This document shows, one piece after another, positions 16,052 to 23,560 of a stretch of 47,376 bases of DNA; the stretch's first letter is position 1, and the number at the start of each line of letters is the position of its first letter. The notes under the pieces are model-generated. The model saw only the letters and a list, made by a program, of their open reading frames with translations. It made no database searches and was not told the origin of the DNA. Origin of the DNA: an uncultured Spirochaetaceae bacterium (GTDB taxonomy: Bacteria > Spirochaetota > Spirochaetia > Treponematales > Treponemataceae); assembly GCA_902785455.1 (NCBI GenBank), contig CACZYY010000011.1, forward strand, positions 1 through 47,376. Reading direction: 5' to 3'. The position numbers and the translations under genes are program-made.

Positions 16052-19000
16052 CTATAATAGAGAAGCTAAATCCGGGCAGTGCTGTTTAATTAAATCTTTT
16101 GTTTTATCATCAATCTTAATCGAAAAAGTTTTATAATAGCTTTTTAGAAAATCCCGTGCTTTTTCTCCTGTTTTTGATTTAAAATGAGAAGCAAGTTTTA
16201 TAAACGGCATAAGAAAAATATACTCGAAATCTTTTTTTTCAAGCTTGCAGCCTTCTGACTCATAAATCAAATCTTTAGCCACTTCTTCATTTCCAGATAC
16301 TATTGCAAAATGTAGTAAATTATTCATTTTGTAATCTCGTACATTTTTTTCTGCGTAATAAGTTTCTGTCATCAATCTAAAAATTTCCAAACTTTTATTT
16401 GTTAAGACAGTAATCATCAAAGGTGTAATTCCGTCTATCGTACGAGCATTGATATCTTCAAACAGATGTTTATCTAATACATATTTTAATAATTCTGGAT
16501 TTTTGTTCTTTGCTGCACAATGCAGTGATGTTAAGCCTCTATTTGTTCTGATATCTCCAAGTTTCAGTCTTCCATCTGCATGCATAGAACAGTCATTTAA
16601 TTCTTCATATTCGTATACAAAGGCAGCCCCATTTTCAATTAATGATTTAGTAACTGACAAGTCTGGATTATTTTCCAAAGCATAAAGAAGAGCAGTATAC
16701 CCTTCATCATCCTGTTTGTTTATATTATCAAAAAGATGTTTTTTAATAATATAAGAAACAACTTCTTTAGTATTCTGTATTACAGCAAGACTTAACAAAG
16801 AGCTATTCTCAGGAACCATGTGCCAGTCTGCACCATTTCCTATAAGCAAATCTAAAACTTCAGGATTTGGATTTTTGATTGCAGCATAACATAAAGGAGT
16901 CAGACCTTTCGAATCTCTTTTATTTATATCCTCATAAAAGTGCTGTTCCAGAACATATTTTAAAACTTCAATTGAAGAATTTTTTGCCGCATAATACAGG
17001 AGCGTTGCACCGTCCTTATCTTCTATATTTGTTTTTCCATTTTTTTCTTCAATCAAATATTTTAGGACTTCGACGTTCGGATTATTTTCAGCTGCAAGAA
17101 AAAGTAATTTCTGTTGTTTTTCTTCTGATAAATTAAAATTGTTATTTTCAAAAAGCTCTAATACATAACGCAAAACTTCAACAGTAGAATTTTCAACAGC
17201 AAGGTGAATAAGTGTATTACCATTGTCTGTCAGAAGTTTCCAGTCTGCGCCTTTATCGATCAGATATTTTATGATTTCCAAATTTGGATTTAGCATTACT
17301 GCAACTTGCAGAATTGTCATTCCACAATTAAGTTTCTGATTGATATCAAAACCGTTATAAAAACATTTTTCGAAAAACTCTGGATTGTTTGCATACTTCG
17401 CAATCTCAAACAGAACATGATTTCTGTTTCTGTCTGTTATTAAATCAGGTAATTTTTCAATCCAGTTATAGAGAATTGTAGCCTGTATTTTCTCATTTTC
17501 GTTTATAAAATGCTCGTTGAGTTTTGAAGTCTTTGCGTCATTATTGAACAAGAGATATTGAAGGACATCATTTTTTATGTAAAAAGCTCCTTCAGCATTT
17601 TCCTGCAAGAGATAGTGCGATAATATTTCTGAGAATGCGTCATGAATCGATTCTCTGGTAATAAAATCACCTTCAATTATGCCTTCTCTCTGAATCACAG
17701 CTTTTATTTTTCCATAATCAGATTTTGCGGAACATTTTTCGTTTTTGCAGCCGAAATCGCTTGTGAACACAAAAAGGACGATTTTTGCGAAAAGCCCCAG
17801 CTGATCAAAGCTCATTCCGATGAATTTTTCATTCCATTCTGCTTCGCTTGGGTCTGTCGTCTCCAAAAATTCGATTAATGCTTTGACATGCTTTTTGTCG
17901 AGATAATTGAAAATAAAAGGAATATTTCCTGGGCGGTCTTTCAACCATTTGTAAGACTGTTCCCTGAGTTCATATTGCTCTTCAACGGTGGCTTTTTGAA
18001 GATAATTGCTGTAATGAATGTCATATATCGTTTTGTAAATTCCATAAAAATCTTCTTTCGCCGTGTCTGACAAAGAAACTGCCTTGAAATTTACCTTTCC
18101 TTTGCAAAAAAGTTCCGTGTGTGATGGATTCTGCCAGCTTGTGATTATTGTAAAAATAATCGAATCGTCTTTCTGCAGAATTTCATGGACAGAGCGTAAA
18201 ATATCGTTGATGTAATTTGAATTTACTTCAAGATTGTCAATAACCAGAATATATTTTTTTTGAGGCTCGTTTTTCTCTGATTCGATTTGTTTCTGAAAAT
18301 ATTCGTAGAGATTTTGATTTTTATTTCGTGCAGTCAAAATATTTTGAATTTCCACATTGTTGATCGAAACCCAGATCGGTGCATAAGCAAACTCAATTTC
18401 CATCGCATAAAGAACCAGTGCATTCGCAAGAATTGATTTTCCTGAGTTGCTTTTCCCTTCGATAAAAAATCCGTTGAATTTGCTGATTTCTGATTTTAGC
18501 TCAAGGAAAGTTTTGGTTTCATAAAACTTTTTCTCGTTGAGATTCGTCGCTTTTCTTAGCAGCTCTTCCTGTTTCTCATCAAAATGCGGTGTAAAAATCT
18601 CCGCATATATGTATTCAATTTTTGTGTCTGAGGTAAATGGGGCTACGTAAATATTCGGGAAGTTTTTGTCGTAGCCGCGGGGGATTTGTAAATCATCATT
18701 TATGTAAAGAAAAATGATTTTTTTCTCAGGCTCTTTAGCAGCAAGAGCTTTTACGGCTTCGAACTTTTTTTCTATAAACTCTACCCTTTCGAGGCGGAAA
18801 TTTTCTGCGACATCTCCTGTAACTACAGCATAGTCCCACTGGCTCTTAAAGGTAAGATGATTTTCTTCGCGGTGCAATTCTGAAATAAGGCCAAGCGTAA
18901 TGGACTGTGTTGAGTCATCAAACTGAAGTTCTATATCGGAATCATCCTTATTTATAATCGAAAGCTGCTGCGGAATTTCTTCAACATTTTTGCCGAAAAC

Positions 19001-19165
19001 TTTTTCTATTTTCTCGACAACACTTGTGATTTTTGCACTTTCTTCATCATTATCTTCATTATGAGGAAGGATTCCGTTTATAAGAAAATCGTCGCTTTCT
19101 GTAGAAGAAATCTTAAAAAGAGTACTTTCACCACAGTTGATAACTGGAACATAAATCTCGCTCAT
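16052..19165 (-). CDS. STAND-like P-loop NTPase with C-terminal ankyrin repeats
   Basis: Large predicted switch protein of 1037 aa. Residues ~1-215 are an unrecognised alpha/beta domain (one weak idea is a Lon S16-like fold; see findings). The P-loop domain follows: Walker A GKSNSGKS (237-244), Walker B ILVIDNLE (about 302-309) and IIFTIITSWQNPSH, a sensor-like strand. A helical region spans ~370-580. From ~590 to ~1000 come about ten ankyrin units (CGMTILQVAV, NGNTLIHLAV, DGATLLYYAAKN, KGLTPLCYAAIKNP, EGYTALLYALENN, RGLTSLHCAAKNK). Effector, NTPase and repeat sensor in that order is the architecture of NLR/STAND immune proteins. The gene is third in a tight cassette, 7 bp after the 254-aa gene. 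The ligand and the role in defence are inferred. Confidence 0.82.
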   Translation of the reverse strand: MSEIYVPVINCGESTLFKISSTESDDFLINGILPHNEDNDEESAKITSVVEKIEKVFGKNVEEIPQQLSIINKDDSDIELQFDDSTQSITLGLISELHREENHLTFKSQWDYAVVTGDVAENFRLERVEFIEKKFEAVKALAAKEPEKKIIFLYINDDLQIPRGYDKNFPNIYVAPFTSDTKIEYIYAEIFTPHFDEKQEELLRKATNLNEKKFYETKTFLELKSEISKFNGFFIEGKSNSGKSILANALVLYAMEIEFAYAPIWVSINNVEIQNILTARNKNQNLYEYFQKQIESEKNEPQKKYILVIDNLEVNSNYINDILRSVHEILQKDDSIIFTIITSWQNPSHTELFCKGKVNFKAVSLSDTAKEDFYGIYKTIYDIHYSNYLQKATVEEQYELREQSYKWLKDRPGNIPFIFNYLDKKHVKALIEFLETTDPSEAEWNEKFIGMSFDQLGLFAKIVLFVFTSDFGCKNEKCSAKSDYGKIKAVIQREGIIEGDFITRESIHDAFSEILSHYLLQENAEGAFYIKNDVLQYLLFNNDAKTSKLNEHFINENEKIQATILYNWIEKLPDLITDRNRNHVLFEIAKYANNPEFFEKCFYNGFDINQKLNCGMTILQVAVMLNPNLEIIKYLIDKGADWKLLTDNGNTLIHLAVENSTVEVLRYVLELFENNNFNLSEEKQQKLLFLAAENNPNVEVLKYLIEEKNGKTNIEDKDGATLLYYAAKNSSIEVLKYVLEQHFYEDINKRDSKGLTPLCYAAIKNPNPEVLDLLIGNGADWHMVPENSSLLSLAVIQNTKEVVSYIIKKHLFDNINKQDDEGYTALLYALENNPDLSVTKSLIENGAAFVYEYEELNDCSMHADGRLKLGDIRTNRGLTSLHCAAKNKNPELLKYVLDKHLFEDINARTIDGITPLMITVLTNKSLEIFRLMTETYYAEKNVRDYKMNNLLHFAIVSGNEEVAKDLIYESEGCKLEKKDFEYIFLMPFIKLASHFKSKTGEKARDFLKSYYKTFSIKIDDKTKDLIKQHCPDLASLL

Positions 19166-19172
19166 ATTTCAA

Positions 19173-19937
19173 CTATTCCTTTACAGAGATTTTCGTAACT
19201 CTGATTCCTTTTGAAATATCAGCTTTTCTTTTTCCGCTCTGAATTTTCTTCTTAGGATCTGCTGATTTATTGTTCAGAATTACAGTATCTTCTTTGCCAT
19301 CTGCAAGGGTTGTAAATTCAATCTTGAAAGAAACATCTTTGTTCTGATATTCTTCGCTAAGCAGAATGTAGAAAATAATGCCTTCGAGGCCTTTGTCTGT
19401 GCAGCCTTCCTGGCCAATCTTTCCGTATTTTCCGATTGAATGTTCTGAGCCGAATTTCTTGAAGCCGGCTTTTCCGGCGGCCAGATAATTCTCTTTATAA
19501 GATGAGTCATCTATTTCTTTAAATGCGTCTGGATTATAAGTTACATTTTGATTTTCCGGCACCACACTTGCCTTGCTGATTCTGTACTCGCAGACTGCAA
19601 TCCAGTTAACGGCCATGGAGAAAAAAAGCGGATTATCTTCCAGCGCTGTAGAAACGAGAAGCTTTGTATTCCAGTCAGGTTCGGGAACCTGATTTCTGTC
19701 GTAGGAATTTTCTTCTATCAGATTATTTTTGATTGCCTCAACTTTATTGTCATCGGCCATAAATTCTGCAAGCGCAAATAAGCAGCTATAATCCCACCTG
19801 TCACGCAAGTCAAAGATTTTTTCCATATCAGCAATTTTTGCAGCATTTTCTTCGCGGCAGTCCTGCTCGTCTATCGGGAAAATATTGTTAGCTAATTTTA
19901 TTCCATCAAGGATTTTGAACTTTTCTTTATTTGTCAT
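19173..19937 (-). CDS. Uncharacterised protein, middle gene of the three-gene cassette
   Basis: Protein of 254 aa with no recognised family. The N-terminal ~90 residues are acidic and helical (AAKIADMEKIFDLRDRWDYSCLFALAEFM). The C-terminal ~100 residues are rich in beta strands and glycine and end in a basic tail (SGKRKADISKGIRVTKISVKE). WDY in RDRWDYSCLFA echoes QWDYAVVTG in the neighbouring NTPase, which may be chance. Start and upstream stop are 1 nt apart, with AGGATATT as ribosome-binding site inside the end of the 718-aa gene, so translation is coupled. No signal peptide or membrane segment is seen, so it is probably cytoplasmic. Confidence 0.75.
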   Translation of the reverse strand: MTNKEKFKILDGIKLANNIFPIDEQDCREENAAKIADMEKIFDLRDRWDYSCLFALAEFMADDNKVEAIKNNLIEENSYDRNQVPEPDWNTKLLVSTALEDNPLFFSMAVNWIAVCEYRISKASVVPENQNVTYNPDAFKEIDDSSYKENYLAAGKAGFKKFGSEHSIGKYGKIGQEGCTDKGLEGIIFYILLSEEYQNKDVSFKIEFTTLADGKEDTVILNNKSADPKKKIQSGKRKADISKGIRVTKISVKE

Positions 19938-19938
19938 A

Positions 19939-22095
19939 TTAATATCCTATTGTTCTAAGCTTTTGGTAAATTTCATAACGAACTTTATGAGTAAACAGCT
20001 TTTCTTCGTTTTTATCATCTTTCCCGGTTTTTCCATTCCGATTATTGTATATTAAGCGCAGTCCGTTATAATTTCTGTTTTTGTCTAGACACTGCATAAA
20101 AAAATGTGTCTTCAGCGTTCCAATTCTTTCTTCTTTTTTCATTTCTGATATTTTGTCAGATTGTCCTTTCATGAAAAATTTATCATCAATTTCTTCCAGT
20201 GAAACAGATGTTCCTTCAGCCTGTAAAGCCTTTTCTTCCAGGTAGGAATCAAAAGCATCTTTTTCCTGTTTTGTCTTAAGTAAAGTATGCATAGCCGCTT
20301 TCAATTCATTTCTTTTTGATAATTGTAGTTCTGATTCAGAGTCCAGTTGTTTGATGTAGTAATAAATCGTACTCAAAAAGCCCGGGCTGTCATGAAACTG
20401 CTCATCAAAGAGGCGAAGCAGATAAAATGAAGACGGGGACAATTCATGTTCTTTGTAGTCTTTTTCTATATTAGAATAAAGTTCGTCTTCTTCCGCATCA
20501 ATGTATGATTTTCCTTCTTTTGTGAAATGATTATTGTATCGCGGATTCTTGTATTCGTCGCTGTTGAATTTCTGTAAGATTCCCAGCCAGATAGGATTAA
20601 ATTTTAAGCCTTCTATAACATCTTTCAGAGTTTTTGTTTGTGTCAGATACAAGTTCTTTCGAGGATGATACTGGATATTTCCTGAATAAATAAGTTGATT
20701 TAATGCTTCAACTTTTTTCTGCATTCTCCTGCTTGAAACAAATGCCCAGTGGGTGACTTCATCAAATTTCCTTCGATCTTCGTACCAGGAATTATCTGCG
20801 ACAGAATAAAAATACCTGTTGATAAAAGCTGTCTCGTTTTTTGAAAGAAAAGAACCAGCTGCATATTTATCAAGTTTGTCAAGATTCTTTTCCTCATTTC
20901 TGTTTTCAAATAATATATTCTTGCATTGATTAAATATTTCCTGGCGGATTGTTATTCCTTCTTTTGTTCCGTCTTTTTTTTCTTTTGTGATTTCTGTGTT
21001 AAGGTCATAGGGAATATAGTCGTTGAATCTCTGGAGAATTGTATTAATCGCCTCTGTCTGTAAATCAAGAATAAGTGTATTTCGTTCCCTTTCGTTTATA
21101 CGTTTCGTATAAGCGAGCCTCCTTTCTTTGTCTTTGTCCTTCTGATTTTGTTCCGAGTCGTTTATCAGTTTCTGAGAATTCTTGTCATTTGAGTCTGGCT
21201 CTTTATAATTCTTTATATATTCATAAGGAGTCATATCATATATACATGTTTCTTTAACAACTTCTTTTTTTTCTTCATTTCCTTCAGTTACTTCATTTTC
21301 TATTCTATATGTTTTGTAAGTCATTGTTTCTTTATCAGTAAGAATTGACTCAAATCCCTTTTGAAGCATTTCGCTGAGTGGAAGCAATGGATCTGTCTCA
21401 TACCCGATAAGCAGTTTTGAATATTCGCCCTGGGCGAAAACTTTGTATGCAGAATAAGGATTATCAACTTTTTCGACCTTACCTTTTTTTGTTGAGCCGA
21501 TTGCTTTTATGTGAGTGGCCTCAGAATAATTCCAAGAATGATTTTCGTAATCTTTCCGGTTGAAGTCATTAAGGGCAATTTTCATGAAAGATAAAACGAG
21601 GTTGAAGGAAAAGTTTTCTTTTAATTTCCAGGCTTTTTCAAGAAAATCTTCCGTAAGCTTGTTGAACTTTGTTTTGTATTTTTCATCATAGAGAGTTTCC
21701 AGAACAGCACGGATATATCCGCCTTTTAGAGAAAGCTTTTTGATTTCTTCATAAGCATTTTCAATTTTATCCAGCTCTTTATCATCACAGCCTAGCAAAT
21801 CCCCAGGAAGCAGACTCAGATAGATTTCTTTATCGTTTTCAGTAAAAGTTTTTGCATCTGAAATAAACTTCTTCCTGTCAAATACATAGCGGATGTTATA
21901 GTTCAAGTTTTGTAGTGAGTCTGCACAAGCCTTTTGTTTGACATCATCTTTGATATATTTTGACAATAAGTCCAGGTATTTATCGATATTTTTTTTGTCT
22001 TCTTCCCAGTTATCTGTTACCGGTAAAAAAGTTATATAAAAGGTATCTGCGATTAACTTTATGATTTCTGTTGAGTCCAGTTCATTTTGATTCAT
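19939..22095 (-). CDS. Large uncharacterised protein, first gene of the three-gene cassette
   Basis: Protein of 718 aa with no recognised domain. It is predominantly helical, Lys/Glu/Asn-rich and without membrane segments. A strongly charged region spans about residues 300-350 (DSNDKNSQKLINDSEQNQKDKDKERRLAY, cut here by eye). Aromatic-rich blocks such as INRYFYSVADNSWYEDRRKFDE and THWAFVSSRRMQKKVEALNQ might be a conserved core. No nuclease, protease or NTPase motif is evident to me. Its start at 22093-22095 is preceded by AGAGGC, and TAAAAT lies only 6 nt upstream of the ATG, so the mRNA may have almost no leader. It heads the cassette with the 254-aa and STAND-like genes. Confidence 0.78.
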   Translation of the reverse strand: MNQNELDSTEIIKLIADTFYITFLPVTDNWEEDKKNIDKYLDLLSKYIKDDVKQKACADSLQNLNYNIRYVFDRKKFISDAKTFTENDKEIYLSLLPGDLLGCDDKELDKIENAYEEIKKLSLKGGYIRAVLETLYDEKYKTKFNKLTEDFLEKAWKLKENFSFNLVLSFMKIALNDFNRKDYENHSWNYSEATHIKAIGSTKKGKVEKVDNPYSAYKVFAQGEYSKLLIGYETDPLLPLSEMLQKGFESILTDKETMTYKTYRIENEVTEGNEEKKEVVKETCIYDMTPYEYIKNYKEPDSNDKNSQKLINDSEQNQKDKDKERRLAYTKRINERERNTLILDLQTEAINTILQRFNDYIPYDLNTEITKEKKDGTKEGITIRQEIFNQCKNILFENRNEEKNLDKLDKYAAGSFLSKNETAFINRYFYSVADNSWYEDRRKFDEVTHWAFVSSRRMQKKVEALNQLIYSGNIQYHPRKNLYLTQTKTLKDVIEGLKFNPIWLGILQKFNSDEYKNPRYNNHFTKEGKSYIDAEEDELYSNIEKDYKEHELSPSSFYLLRLFDEQFHDSPGFLSTIYYYIKQLDSESELQLSKRNELKAAMHTLLKTKQEKDAFDSYLEEKALQAEGTSVSLEEIDDKFFMKGQSDKISEMKKEERIGTLKTHFFMQCLDKNRNYNGLRLIYNNRNGKTGKDDKNEEKLFTHKVRYEIYQKLRTIGY

Positions 22096-22259
22096 GCCTC
22101 TATTTTAGCACGAAATAAGATAATTTACGAGAAGAAGTTGTGTCACAGCATATTTTGAAATACGTGGGAATTATGCTATAATCAGTTTTTTGGAAAAGTT
22201 AAAGCTTTTGCCTCTCGGCGTGCAGGATTTTTGTAGCCTCCGTGAAGGAAATACACGTA
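22096..22259. other. Intergenic region between the cassette and the radical SAM gene
   Basis: An AT-rich spacer. On the minus strand it must hold the cassette promoter; the best -10 candidate is TAAAAT next to the start codon, with no good -35. On the plus strand TTGAAA and TATAAT (ending at 22182) are 16 bp apart, but no convincing plus-strand gene follows, so that match is unexplained. Confidence 0.4.
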
Positions 22260-23282
22260 CTATTCCTGATTCTTGCACACCAGGTCGCAGAAGGTGCATA
22301 CATCCGCTGTTTTGCCTTCCGGCAATTTTCCTTGCTCTTTCAGCAGTTTTATCTGCTTTGAAAGACCCTCCTCGTAGCAGATTTTTATCATCTTGCTCTG
22401 GCTTGCGTTTTTGAGAACCGTGTCAAAGCTGTCCGTGATTTTCCCGATATAAAGTGCCTTGTTTTCGTTTGCAAAGCCGCAGCAGGGAGCGATGTCGCCT
22501 GTGGCGTGCACGAAAAGAATCTGCCCCATTTCAGCGCAATGCTGGTCCTTGAACCATTCCTTGTCATGCCATGCGCGCGGATCGTTTGCCTGAAAACTTT
22601 CGGTCTGTATGTAGGCAGGCAAAAAATGCTCGTCGTCAGAAAGTGAGGCGATTCCCAGCCCGGAAGGGGAGATGTTTTCCTCGTAAGTGAGATTTAGTCG
22701 TGAGGCGAGAGAACTTAATTTATTGCCACACTGATTCGATTTTGCTAACGCAAAATCAGGAGACGTCATTTGAGAAACACTTTCTTGTTGGACTTTCCGT
22801 AGGAAAGTCGAATCTGTGTGGCATCCTTCTGTTACACTCTGAATCTCCACCGCATCGCTTCCGAAGATTTCCCACACGGTCTGGATGAATGTCGCAATCC
22901 GCTCCTCGCTCTGGGCGTGGAAGTTGTCGTAGCTCACGCCGATTTTTCCGTCGTAGCCGGCATCGTAGACTTTTTGCAGGGTGGCGCGCAAATCCTCTTT
23001 TGTTTTCCACCAGTCGCCGTTTGTCATAATCCTGTCGAACATAAAATCCATGTCGATTGCGGCTTTAATCACTTCGCACAGAAAGTCCTGCCGCAAGAAT
23101 GGCTCGCCACCCGAAAATCCCACCTTTTCTATAGAAGAATTTTGCGAATCATAAACGCTTTTGAGAAAATTTATCGCATCGCTTGCTTTGAGATTGAATG
23201 GCTCGCGGTTTACAAAACAGTGCGGGCAGTGCAGATTGCAGGCCGTAGTCACCGCAAAAATTATTTCTTCTGGATTGAACAT
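22260..23282 (-). CDS. Radical SAM protein with SPASM-like C-terminus and an in-frame palindromic insert
   Basis: Predicted radical S-adenosylmethionine enzyme of 340 aa. The [4Fe-4S] motif is ACNLHCPHC (Cys15, Cys19, Cys22; CX3CX2C), and VGFSGGEPFLRQDFL is the SAM-binding GGE motif. Downstream cysteines (DIAPCCGF, VCTFCDLVC) suggest an auxiliary cluster domain of SPASM type, as in peptide- and protein-modifying members. A 99-bp palindromic element (22725-22823) is translated in frame as 33 residues, between VEIQSVTEG and LSSLASRLN. The ATG at 23280-23282 is chosen because further upstream the frame runs into a repeat; TATAAT lies 7 nt before it. No neighbouring precursor peptide was seen, so the substrate is unknown. 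Confidence 0.88.
   Translation of the reverse strand: MFNPEEIIFAVTTACNLHCPHCFVNREPFNLKASDAINFLKSVYDSQNSSIEKVGFSGGEPFLRQDFLCEVIKAAIDMDFMFDRIMTNGDWWKTKEDLRATLQKVYDAGYDGKIGVSYDNFHAQSEERIATFIQTVWEIFGSDAVEIQSVTEGCHTDSTFLRKVQQESVSQMTSPDFALAKSNQCGNKLSSLASRLNLTYEENISPSGLGIASLSDDEHFLPAYIQTESFQANDPRAWHDKEWFKDQHCAEMGQILFVHATGDIAPCCGFANENKALYIGKITDSFDTVLKNASQSKMIKICYEEGLSKQIKLLKEQGKLPEGKTADVCTFCDLVCKNQE
22725..22823 (-). repeat. Palindromic element B, copy 1 (in frame inside the radical SAM gene)
   Basis: A 99-bp element with inverted ends (TGCCACACTGATTCGA against TCGAATCTGTGTGGCA) enclosing two hairpins: GATTTTGC-TAAC-GCAAAATC and GACTTTCC-GTA-GGAAAGTC. Its length is exactly 33 codons and it keeps the host gene open. 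Related copies lie at 25052, 33445 and 35016. Confidence 0.92.
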
Positions 23283-23289
23283 AAAGAAT

Positions 23290-23295
23290 ATTATA
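23290..23295 (-). promoter_or_regulatory. -10 box of the radical SAM gene
   Basis: TATAAT on the minus strand (23295-23290), 7 nt before the ATG. No good -35 is found in the adjoining CACAGAG repeat. It would give a nearly leaderless mRNA. Confidence 0.45.
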
Positions 23296-23298
23296 CAA

Positions 23299-23382
23299 AA
23301 TTTCTCACAGAGGGCACAGAGACCACAGAGAAAAAACAAAGGAAAATATCTCTGTGAACTCTTAAACTCTGTGAGGAATTTC
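23299..23382. repeat. Palindromic element C, copy 1 (CACAGAG family)
   Basis: Inverted ends AATTTCTCACAGAG and CTCTGTGAGGAATTT enclose CACAGAG/CTCTGTG sub-repeats. It lies between the radical SAM start and the pgk promoter. Confidence 0.85.
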
Positions 23383-23384
23383 AA

Positions 23385-23413
23385 TTGAATTTGTATCGAA
23401 AACGATGTAAAAT
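23385..23413 (+). promoter_or_regulatory. pgk promoter
   Basis: TTGAAT (23385-23390), a 17-bp spacer and TAAAAT (23408-23413). It would give a leader of about 140 nt containing four hairpins. Confidence 0.6.
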
Positions 23414-23436
23414 TGGAGAAAACCAATAAAGGGGGC

Positions 23437-23527
23437 ATGATAAAAATTACATTCTTGTAATTTTTATCACGGCCAAGTTTTTAGCCGTTGGCTAAAAACT
23501 TGCGGATACGTTGCCTCCGTGCAACGC
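23437..23527 (+). repeat. Hairpin element H, copy 1, in the pgk leader
   Basis: Three consecutive hairpins: GATAAAAATTAC paired with its complement (23439-23468), CAAGTTTTTAGCC paired with GGCTAAAAACTTG (23474-23502), and CGTTGC paired with GCAACG (23509-23526). A fourth small stem, CCGC/GCGG, follows at 23527-23538. The layout and the CTTGCGG...TTGC...CCGTGC landmarks recur at 41012-41100 with different stem sequences. Confidence 0.75.
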
Positions 23528-23560
23528 CGCTAACGCGGAGTTTTTAAAGGAGTTTTACAG

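Noticed and set aside
10183-22095. Known defence types such as CRISPR-Cas, restriction-modification, retron or DGR
   Set aside because: No direct-repeat/spacer array, methyltransferase, reverse transcriptase or Cas signature could be found in any frame.
22190-22414. 74-aa plus-strand ORF behind a TTGAAA/TATAAT match
   Set aside because: It runs antisense into the radical SAM gene, lacks a ribosome-binding site and has arbitrary composition.
23283-23438. 52-residue N-terminal extension of the radical SAM protein
   Set aside because: It translates the CACAGAG repeat and the pgk promoter, and a TATAAT lies just before the internal ATG.
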